Origin: a virus
Length of the DNA: 52,563 nucleotides
Virus record (IMG/VR): IMGVR_UViG_3300020183_004978
Location: 1 to 52,563 of that record
Reading direction: 5' to 3' (one strand)
The translations under genes were made by a program, and so were the position numbers. Positions 17,474 to 25,100 of this stretch are shown piece by piece (the stretch's first letter is position 1; each line of letters begins with the position of its first letter). The notes beneath the pieces are model-generated. The model was not told the DNA's origin and searched no databases. It saw only the letters and a list, made by a program, of their open reading frames with translations.

Positions 17474-17816
17474 AAGTATCAATTTCTCCTTTTCTTATTT
17501 TAGTACCGCTTATTTCAGCGATATTTTGAGGAGGGTCGTGAAAAACAACTTCGTATCCCACTCCCCTTCCGTAATTTACGCTTTCTATGTCTGGTATGAT
17601 AGAAAGCAATATGTTACTGGCGTGTTTCTTAAAAAAATCGTGATTTTGTAACTCTTTAAATATTTTTTTTGCTGACTTTGGATTGTTTTCATCTATTTTC
17701 ACGTCCCTTATAGCTATCCAAACATTTTTACCTTTGTCTAACTGTTGACTAATCAACCACTCGTGACCCGAATGAAAATTCTGCCAACGACCTATGTACA
17801 ACGCATATTTTCTCAT
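17430..17816 (-). CDS. Small nucleotidyltransferase (HxGH superfamily)
   Basis: This 128-residue protein carries the two signatures of the nucleotidylyltransferase superfamily: IGRWQNFHSGHEWLI with H15 and H18 binding nucleotide phosphates, and EISGTKIRKGE near residues 99-109 as the ISxTxxR-type motif. Such enzymes attach AMP or CMP to a phosphate-bearing substrate. Because it overlaps the APS kinase gene by four bases (ATGA), it may act as a minimal ATP sulfurylase-like enzyme feeding APS to the kinase, or as a cytidylyltransferase or NMN adenylyltransferase. The first option is suggested only by context. Confidence 0.75.
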   Translation of the reverse strand: MRKYALYIGRWQNFHSGHEWLISQQLDKGKNVWIAIRDVKIDENNPKSAKKIFKELQNHDFFKKHASNILLSIIPDIESVNYGRGVGYEVVFHDPPQNIAEISGTKIRKGEIDTYGKQKETRSEDNIL

Positions 17817-18256
17817 AGTCCCAATTTAAACAACAATTCTGAAACTGAGCTATCTTCTGATTCGTGTGTGGTATCTATTTGAATAAAATCGTAAGTTGGA
17901 GGCTGGTACTCCTTCACGTGATAGCTTTCTCTTCCCCTTTCTTCGGAAGTGCTCACGTATATTTCAGCCACAGGGTTTTCTTTTTTGAAATCTTCCCTTT
18001 GGTCTCTATAAGGAGACACCAAAGATACCACGACGTCGTGACCCTTGTAACTCATAAACTTAGCTATTTCTTGAGCTCTGTTTATGTTTTGACGACGACC
18101 CTCTTCCGAATAGTTTTTATTTTCAAAAATATTTCTTAGATCGTCTCCGTCTATGTGAACGGGATTGAGCGTAGCTTTTTTAGATATGTGCTCAATTAAC
18201 CTTTTTGCAAGAGTCGTTTTCCCAGCCCCCGGTTGACCTGTTAACCAGTATATCAT
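17813..18256 (-). CDS. cysC: Adenylylsulfate (APS) kinase
   Basis: This 147-residue protein phosphorylates APS to PAPS, the donor for sulfotransferases. It has a Walker A motif GQPGAGKTT (residues 7-15), an HIDGDDLRNIF motif for APS binding, a YSEEGRRQNINRAQEIAKFM segment and VVVSLVSPYRDQRE, all typical of CysC; it is slightly shorter than cellular CysC (about 200). The gene is between a GT9-like enzyme (2 bases upstream) and the nucleotidyltransferase, and a sulfotransferase lies one gene further upstream. Together these genes look like a self-contained sulfation module. Confidence 0.9.
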   Translation of the reverse strand: MIYWLTGQPGAGKTTLAKRLIEHISKKATLNPVHIDGDDLRNIFENKNYSEEGRRQNINRAQEIAKFMSYKGHDVVVSLVSPYRDQREDFKKENPVAEIYVSTSEERGRESYHVKEYQPPTYDFIQIDTTHESEDSSVSELLFKLGL

Positions 18257-18258
18257 AA

Positions 18259-19221
18259 CTAATTTTTTTCTATAGCCTTGTATATTTCGCTTGTGTCAAA
18301 CATTTCAGTTACGTCGTAATAGGGACACTCGTGAGCTATTCCATCGAAAGAGTAATCAAAAAGGTAAGAATCGATCATTTTAATTTCGTTCTTCGGTGGA
18401 TTGGCTATTATGTTTTTGTGTATGTCGTAACCAAAGTTTTTATATGATGTACCCACCCAAAGTACGGTAGATTTTAGTTTCATAGCCGCGGCTGCGTGTT
18501 GTAGGCAAGAGTCTATTAACACCCGCTTTTCAGAAAGCACGAGCATAGAAAAAAGATCGTGATTAGTCATCGACGCGTTAACGAATTCAACCCCAGGTAT
18601 AGAGTGGCCCGGATTTCTGCCCACTTGAATTATGTGATACGTGCTAGAGTACTTGTTTACTATTTGAGTTGATATCTCGTAGGGCATGTCCCTAGTCCAA
18701 GAATACAAAGTGTCTTGTTGTAAAGGACCCCCGTTAGTGTGCAAAATCATTACGGGCTTGTCTCTCTTCCAATTGTACATCAAACTCTTTTGTATCATAT
18801 TAGGATACAAAATTGGTTGCTGATTTTCGTAAGGCACGTTTAATAAGTTACACCAATTTTCTATTAGGTGTTTCTTTTTCATTATGTGATCTGACTGGAA
18901 GTACGGCTCGTGCCTAAAAACTATCGTGTCTTTGTCTTTTATGTAATCGTCATAAAAGTAAGAAGTTATGCCTACTCTGTACACTCTGTGTATATCTGGG
19001 TGATTAAGAAAAACTTCAGGGTAAGAAACTACGAGTATCAGCTTTCTATCTGAATACTTCTTTTTTATAGAAGATATTAGAGCTGTAGCTGCTACGTTTT
19101 TGCCCAATCCTCCTTCTACGTGCCAAACTACGTATTTTTGGCTGTTGTTTGATTTATCTTCCGAAACTGCGAATTTTTCTTCTCTCAGTAATTGTGATTG
19201 TGTTTTGTAACCTACCAGCAT
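18259..19221 (-). CDS. GT9-like (heptosyltransferase-type) glycosyltransferase
   Basis: This 320-residue protein has a GT-B layout. The start of the first Rossmann domain reads VVWHVEGGLGKNVAATALIS, followed by YSDRKLILVVSYPEVFLNHP and DIHRVYRVG, as in ADP-heptose:LPS heptosyltransferases. The second domain has HIIQVGRNPGHSIPGVEFVN and RVLIDSCLQHAAAAMKLKST, corresponding to the donor-binding region where an asp/ser-his pair contacts the nucleotide. Donor is not predictable. It is tightly packed between the sulfotransferase and the APS kinase (2 bases each side). Confidence 0.75.
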   Translation of the reverse strand: MLVGYKTQSQLLREEKFAVSEDKSNNSQKYVVWHVEGGLGKNVAATALISSIKKKYSDRKLILVVSYPEVFLNHPDIHRVYRVGITSYFYDDYIKDKDTIVFRHEPYFQSDHIMKKKHLIENWCNLLNVPYENQQPILYPNMIQKSLMYNWKRDKPVMILHTNGGPLQQDTLYSWTRDMPYEISTQIVNKYSSTYHIIQVGRNPGHSIPGVEFVNASMTNHDLFSMLVLSEKRVLIDSCLQHAAAAMKLKSTVLWVGTSYKNFGYDIHKNIIANPPKNEIKMIDSYLFDYSFDGIAHECPYYDVTEMFDTSEIYKAIEKN

Positions 19222-19223
19222 AA

Positions 19224-20045
19224 CTACATTTTGTATCTAAAATCGTTGAAGAACCACGGATAAGCGTCCTGTATTAGCTTACAAGCGTTAGATCCCAAAA
19301 CCTCCCTAAAGTCGTCTCTCACTGGTTTCAACTGTTGTCTGATAATGTGATCTCCGAATACGCCGTACCACTTATCGTCTTCTTTTGTGTATTGAGGAAC
19401 GTTATTGAAATCGTGTTCGAAGTAAGGCAATTCTAAATACTCGTAAATAGCTCTAAGTTGAGGTTCGGGGTTTTCACACAACTCTTCGAATTTTATGAAT
19501 AAGATGTTTGGATGTATGCCTGTCACTAAAATCTCGTACAATCTATCCATTGAGGGACCTATTGGAGGATTGTTGGACCACACCATCATCCTCTTGTCTA
19601 CGTTCGTACCTGTCAAGTTTCCCCAATTTGACAAGTGATGATCTATAAGGGGGTTTTGTCTATACTTCTTTTCCATAGAAGCGTATATCGCTCTTATATC
19701 CCTTATCATGCAAATTACTTTAGGATTCGGATCGAAAGAGTTTAAAAAAGCGTACTCTGATCCCCAGCCCCTACACTTTTCTACGACGTAAGGTCTATCG
19801 GTGAGGGGTTCGTAAAATGCGTATAGTCCCGCTCTCAAAAAAGATTTGAAACCCGATTCCATCTCTTTTGGGTCCTGAGCCTTGAATTCTAAAGAATCTG
19901 AATAGATAGTCCTACACGCAGCTAACATCTCGTAAATTCCCGAGGTGGGAGTAGTGTGTATGTCTGGATTTTGACTTAGTATGTTTTGTATGAGAGTAGA
20001 GCCCGCTCTGGGTAAAGAACTATTATAGAACACTTTTTTAATCAT
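19224..20045 (-). CDS. PAPS-dependent sulfotransferase
   Basis: This 273-residue protein has the two PAPS-binding signatures of the sulfotransferase superfamily: the 5'-phosphosulfate loop SSLPRAGSTLIQNIL (residues 9-23) and the 3'-phosphate site VICMIRDIRAIYASMEKKYR (about residues 110-129). ILFIKFEELCENPEPQLRAI is the usual later motif. It should transfer sulfate to a hydroxyl on a glycan, lipid or tyrosine. A phage-encoded APS kinase two genes downstream can supply PAPS. The gene begins a compact run (2-base gaps) of sulfation and glycan genes. The acceptor is unknown; virion glycans are the main hypothesis. Confidence 0.85.
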   Translation of the reverse strand: MIKKVFYNSSLPRAGSTLIQNILSQNPDIHTTPTSGIYEMLAACRTIYSDSLEFKAQDPKEMESGFKSFLRAGLYAFYEPLTDRPYVVEKCRGWGSEYAFLNSFDPNPKVICMIRDIRAIYASMEKKYRQNPLIDHHLSNWGNLTGTNVDKRMMVWSNNPPIGPSMDRLYEILVTGIHPNILFIKFEELCENPEPQLRAIYEYLELPYFEHDFNNVPQYTKEDDKWYGVFGDHIIRQQLKPVRDDFREVLGSNACKLIQDAYPWFFNDFRYKM

Positions 20046-20070
20046 AACAATTTAAACTAGTAAAAATAGT

Positions 20071-20418
20071 TTAGATCATAAACCTTCCGTTGTAGCTAGC
20101 AGTTAGTATTTCTGTTACAGATGTACCTTGTTGAGTAGCGATAATATCTAGTATCGTAGAATCATCAGTTCCCCAATTATCTATTGTGCTACCAGATAAA
20201 ACGACGTTATCAGCGTGTACTGTGTTAAACCCAACTATTTGACCGTTTTCGAAGGCACAGTTACCGTATAAAACTCTAAAATTAACTTTGTTTACACCTA
20301 AAATATATCGATCTGCAAGAGCAGCCACGTAAGATCCTGTAATGTATTCTGGAGTGGGATTGAATAGCGTATCTTGCGTTGCTTTACTAAGTACGGGACT
20401 TATCTTACCAAAAATCAT
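20071..20418 (-). CDS. Small virion-like hypothetical protein
   Basis: This 115-residue protein is not recognised. The sequence is polar and rich in beta-prone residues (YITGSYVAALADRYILGVNK, then VNFRVLYGNCAFENGQIVGF), without a signal peptide or membrane helix, and resembles small decoration or fibre-associated proteins. An ATATTTAT box lies 22 bases before its ATG, as for virion genes and unlike the glycosyltransferase genes around it, so it is probably a structural gene embedded in the modification island. Its 3' end is 25 bases before the sulfotransferase gene. Confidence 0.6.
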   Translation of the reverse strand: MIFGKISPVLSKATQDTLFNPTPEYITGSYVAALADRYILGVNKVNFRVLYGNCAFENGQIVGFNTVHADNVVLSGSTIDNWGTDDSTILDIIATQQGTSVTEILTASYNGRFMI

Positions 20419-20430
20419 AGCCTTCTGTTT

Positions 20431-20535
20431 TTATTTATTAATAAATATTGAGTTTTCAAAGAATGCGTCTATTTGAAATACGCACCCTCCGTACAAATTT
20501 GGAAAAGCGTGATATTCCAATATTCGCTTCAATGT
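20431..20535 (-). other. In-frame open extension after the amber stop of the GT4 gene
   Basis: After the TAG stop of the GT4 gene the same frame stays open for 34 further codons and ends at TAA. The translation begins TLKRILEYHAFPNLYGGCVF and continues QIDAFFENSIFINK, which looks like real coding sequence. It fills the whole interval before the next start. It may be a former C-terminus cut by a nonsense change, a readthrough extension, a separate short ORF from the TTG at 20532, or a remnant of another gene. Confidence 0.4.
20441..20448 (-). promoter_or_regulatory. ATATTTAT box upstream of 115-residue ORF
   Basis: The coding strand reads AATATTTATT, 22 bases before the ATG at 20418. It is the only copy of the box that precedes a gene inside the left modification island. 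Confidence 0.4.
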
Positions 20536-21459
20536 CTACAACCCTCTTGGGTTCAAGGTATCTAAAAAGTTTGTCCACTCTTTTACTCTTTCTTCCCAAC
20601 TCCACCTAGTTGAGTACGCTTGCTTTTGCAATTTTAAATGCTCTTTTAATTCTCCGCTCCTTACTTTGTGTATTTCTTCTGAAAGAATTCTAGAAAACTT
20701 TTTGTAGTGATATTCCTTGTTTGCTAAGTAAGGATACATTCTGGCCCAACCCTCTGTGGTTTCAGGCAGCGCTCCTAAATTGGAAGTCACCACTCTCAGT
20801 CCTGCAGATAGCGCTTCTATGACAGATATACAAGAAGTCTCCTCAAAAGTACACGGATAAGCCAGAACGTGAAAAGACGGTAGTTCTTTAAGTAGATCTT
20901 TATTTTCTATAGATCCTCGATAGGTGACTCCTGGTAAGCTCCTGGCTCTTTCGTACAACTGTTCGTACACGCTCTCTTGAGAGGAAGAAAAATCCTTACC
21001 ATATATTTTTGTGCTAGAAAAGACGTGTAGCTCGCAGTTTTCGGGGTTTAACTCTTCCCAAGAATCTAGTAACACGTCTAGTCCCCTCCAAGGAGTAGAA
21101 GTGTAGCACACTTTTACTGTTTCTATTGGAGATTCAAAATCTTTGTCGTAAGTCTGTATACACGCGTTCTTTATCACTTGCGTCTTGTATCCTGGTATGC
21201 CGTAAATCTTTCTGAAACACTCAGCTTGCCATTGACTGACAAAGACGAAAGCGTCTATTTGATCCACGAATGAAGACGTGTTTAAGAATTTAACAGCCTG
21301 TTGATCGTAAGAGAGCTGGTTCCAATACACTAGTTTTTTAGAAGCGTCTGCGTAAACTGGATAGTTAAAAATACTAAATGCTTCTTTGTGGTGCGAGGGT
21401 AACCTATTCATAAGTTCCTCGTACATCAACTCGGTTCCTCCCATCGGTTTGTCAAACAT
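20536..21459 (-). CDS. GT4-like glycosyltransferase
   Basis: This 307-residue protein has GT4 features: PMGGTELMYEELMNRLPSHH at the start, VFVSQWQAECFRKIYGI near residues 72-88, YTSTPWRGLDVLLDSWEEL as the start of the second domain, and CTFEETSCISVIEALSAGLR with the Glu residues of the E-x7-E nucleotide site, followed by VVTSNLGALPET. It is shorter at the N-terminus than most GT4 enzymes, beginning directly at the GGTE loop. The start overlaps the upstream GT2 gene by 8 bases. A 34-codon open extension follows its amber stop. Confidence 0.85.
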   Translation of the reverse strand: MFDKPMGGTELMYEELMNRLPSHHKEAFSIFNYPVYADASKKLVYWNQLSYDQQAVKFLNTSSFVDQIDAFVFVSQWQAECFRKIYGIPGYKTQVIKNACIQTYDKDFESPIETVKVCYTSTPWRGLDVLLDSWEELNPENCELHVFSSTKIYGKDFSSSQESVYEQLYERARSLPGVTYRGSIENKDLLKELPSFHVLAYPCTFEETSCISVIEALSAGLRVVTSNLGALPETTEGWARMYPYLANKEYHYKKFSRILSEEIHKVRSGELKEHLKLQKQAYSTRWSWEERVKEWTNFLDTLNPRGL

Positions 21460-22108
21460 ACTCTAATTTTTTTAGATAGTTTTCGAGGTTTCCCTGGTAC
21501 TTTTTGTATCCTATGTGATTCAGCGTTATAGTTGGGTCGATCCACACTCGATATCCCAATTCTTGCCACTTTTGAGCCAAAACGTAATCCTCTGATATTA
21601 AGTCTCCGTTTTTTACTTTCACATCGAACACCATCCTTTCTTTTTGCCCCTCCGAATCGTAATGTTCGCTGATATTCCACAGTTTTTCTAGAGCAAACTT
21701 AGAAACTTTTAAAAACCCAGTACCCACACCGTCTACGCAAATTATTTTTTTGTCTTCAGACCACTTTAGCTTTTTTTCTTCCAACTTAACAGTGTAACCC
21801 TCTTCTTCTGACTTTTTAACTAGGGCGGCTCCAACTATTGGCTCATGTCTTTTTAACAGACTAAAAAACCACTCTGGATCCCACTCTACGTCTGAATCTA
21901 TGAAGAAGAGGTCGTCGTACTGTTCTTGTATTGCTATTCTAACTAAAGAGTTTCTGGCTCTCTGTATAAGAGAATCGTAAGACGTGTAAACCGCGTGTAC
22001 AAACACGTTCTCTTGATAAGATCTTTTTACGGTTTGTAAAAGGGAATTGGCGTACCAAACGCCAACTGATCCGTCGTAACACGGAGTGCCTATCAAAACT
22101 CTTCGCAT
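21452..22108 (-). CDS. GT2-like (GT-A) glycosyltransferase
   Basis: This 218-residue protein begins MRRVLIGTPCYDGSVGVWYA and has the donor site DDLFFIDSDVEWDPEWFFSL (about residues 65-84) with the DxD motif DSD. IVGAALVKKSEEEGYTVKLE and GVGTGFLKVSKFALEKLW are further GT-A features, and ISEDYVLAQKWQELGYRVW holds the ED acceptor-side acid. It is the first gene of the left island, 19 bases after the large fibre gene, so it may be co-transcribed with the fibre, in line with the fibre being its acceptor. That link is inference. Confidence 0.82.
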   Translation of the reverse strand: MRRVLIGTPCYDGSVGVWYANSLLQTVKRSYQENVFVHAVYTSYDSLIQRARNSLVRIAIQEQYDDLFFIDSDVEWDPEWFFSLLKRHEPIVGAALVKKSEEEGYTVKLEEKKLKWSEDKKIICVDGVGTGFLKVSKFALEKLWNISEHYDSEGQKERMVFDVKVKNGDLISEDYVLAQKWQELGYRVWIDPTITLNHIGYKKYQGNLENYLKKLEYV

Positions 22109-22127
22109 TTTAGAATATAAAACTTAT

Positions 22128-25100
22128 TTATTTGTTTTCTAAATTTGTAATCCTAGTGTCAAGTTCTTGTACGGATTTTACTATTGATGCTATAAGTTCT
22201 TCGTAAGTCAACCTATAAGCGTCTTTGTCGTCATCGTGACCAAGGCCGTCGAATTTAACTCCCAATTCGTCTATTACTTGCTTCAATTCTTGAGCAATGA
22301 ATCCGTAGTGTTCCTTATTTCCTATTAAAGTGCCGTCTTTATCTCCGTAATTGTACTTACACTCTCTAACGTACGTTTCTCTATTATCCCAATTAAAAGC
22401 CACGGGTCTAAGCTTTTTAATAAAAGATAGACCAAGTTTTTCTGGTAAAGATTTTACGTTAGTTTTATCCCTGCAATCAGAAACGGTAGACCATGCAACG
22501 TATACACAGTTACAAACGTTATTTCCAGAGTTACCCCAAACTGTGTGTCCGGTCGTAGCGCTTGTAGCACTAGTTGCTCCGACTGCTATCGTGTTGTTGA
22601 CACCCGTATTAAGACCGCTCTGCGCCTTTACGCCTACCGCGGTATTACAATTTCCCGAAGTGTTACTCTTCAGAGCACAAAAGCCTACACCAGTGTTACA
22701 ACAACCGGCCGAAATACTACTCAAAACATCAGCTCCAAAAGCTGAGTTACAACCTCCCGAAAGATAAAGGCCTGACAAAGTCGACATTCCAACACCTGTA
22801 TTTTGAGCTGCCGTATTGGCCTGTAGAGATTTGTAGCCTATCCCTATGTTCGATCCACCGTTACCTGCGTTACACATCGCAAAAGTGCCTATAGCTATAT
22901 TTTCTGATCCGTTAGAACTATTGGCCAACGTGCAGGCTCCTATAGCAATGTTTCTGTTGTTACCGTTACACCTTAAAGAGAACGCTCCAATCGCTACGTT
23001 GTGACTTTCGAAAGTTGTAGCCATGTTGTTTGAGAATAAAGCGCACCTGCCTATAGCGATGTTGTAACCTCCGGTAGTGTTGCACCTAAGAGACAAGTAA
23101 CCTATCGCAACGTTGTTAGTTCCCCTTGTGTTTGCAGCAGCTGCCAAGCTGCCGATCGCAGTGTTAAAGGTGCCCGAAGTGTTACAAATAAGAGCGCTAG
23201 ATCCCACTGCAACGTTATTCACTCCTGTGGTGTTAGCTGTGATAGAGTAAGCGCCCACAGCGATGTTTGCAGTAGTTGTGTTTGTAGAGGCAAACGTATT
23301 CTTTAAAGCGTTTCTTCCCAATGCTATGTTGTGATTACCCGGATTCGCGTTTGGTGAAGACATGGCTTGGTATCCCATAACGATGTTGTGCCCTCCGTTC
23401 ATGCGACACGCTGTCCTGTATCCAAAAGCTATGTTGCAACCTCCACCTCCATTGCCCGCTTCCATCACAAGTTGACCGACTAAAAAGTTAGTGTCGCCGC
23501 AGTTACTGTCTCCTGCTCTGTATCCTATTATGGTTGATCTATGGAAATTACATCCACTCCTACCAGCTGACCTACCAATTAGAGTATTAGAATCCCCCGT
23601 CGTGATTCCACAACCTGGCAAATCTCCCAACATCACATTAAAAGCGCCGCTAGTTAAGGTGGTTCCTGCAGAACTTCCTATCAAAACATTTGCACGACCA
23701 GACGTCATCGCCTGCCCTACATCCCTTCCCACAACCGTGTTCCTAACTCCAGTAGTAAGACAAATTAAACCATGATGTGATATTGCAATATTAGCATAAC
23801 CGGTTGTAACTTTGTAAAGAGCGCAAGTACCAATGGCTATGTTTGAATTAGTAGGCCAATAGTTAGGGTTACCAGCGGGAGCAAAATTTGAATTTCTAAG
23901 CGCTTGGTATCCGATTGCTATTTGCAAATGATTACTTACGTTCGATAATAGAGCCTGATTACCTATTGCTATATTACGCCTACCGCTTACGTTAGAAGCT
24001 AGTGATCTAGACCCTATTGCGACGTTAGAATAACCTACAGTAGCTGCGGTGAGTGCGTACGCGCCAACTGCAATATTAGATGTAGCGGAAGTGGATCCAA
24101 AATTCTGGGCTAGTCCTGCTCCCCTACCCACCGCAACGTTGAAGCCTCCCGTAGTGTTTGCGCAAAGCGCTCTGTACCCCATCGCTACGTTGCTTGCACC
24201 CGTGATGTTTGACCCAAGAGCGTTGCAACCCAACACAGAGTTGGTAATTACTGCTCCCCCTCCCCTACCTACAGCAAGCGAATTTACCACTAAAGCAGTC
24301 CCATCGAAAGTTAAATTGGCTTCTCCATTAATAGTGCCCGCTACTCCTGTAGCTGTGAGTACGAAGTTGTCTACGTTGTTGTTAATGGTAGCAGCACCAG
24401 CTATGCCTTGAATTCCCTGTGTTCCCTGCGTTCCTTGCGCTCCGGTATTACCAGTGGTTCCCTGTGTTCCCTGTGCTCCAGTATTACCAGTGGTTCCCTG
24501 TATTCCCTGTGCTCCAGTGCTGCCTGTAGCTCCTTGCGTTCCTTGCGCTCCGGTATTACCAGTGGTTCCCTGTATTCCCTGTGCCCCAGTGCTGCCTGTG
24601 GCTCCCTGTGTTCCCTGTGCTCCAGTATTACCAGTGGTTCCCTGTATTCCCTGTGCTCCAGTACTGCCTGTGGCTCCTTGCGTTCCTTGCGCTCCGGTAT
24701 TACCAGTGGTTCCTTGTATTCCCTGTGCTCCTGTAGTTCCTTGTATTCCCTGAGTTCCCTGCGCTCCAATGTTACCAGTGGTTCCCTGTATTCCCTGTGT
24801 TCCCTGTATTCCCTGAATTCCTTGAGTTCCTTGTGTTCCCTGAGTTCCCTGCGCTCCGCCTGTTCCTGTAATTCCTTGTGTGCCTTGAGATCCTCCTGAT
24901 CCAGTCGATCCCTGTGTTCCCTGCGTTCCCTGTGCTCCTGTAGTTCCTTGTATTCCCTGAGTTCCCTGTGCTCCAATGTTACCAGTGGTTCCTTGTATTC
25001 CCTGTGCTCCAGTACTGCCTGTGGCTCCCTGCGTTCCCTGTGCTCCAATGTTACCAGTGGTTCCCTGTATTCCCTGTGCTCCTGTAGTTCCTTGTATTCC

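Noticed and set aside
20455-20490. Hairpin TGCGT/ACGCA as a terminator after the GT4 gene
   Set aside because: The stem is short, the loop long and no T run follows on the coding strand.
20431-20538. General TAG stop-codon reassignment
   Set aside because: TAG ends other intact genes here, for example the gene ending at 3212, whose TAG directly abuts the next ATG.
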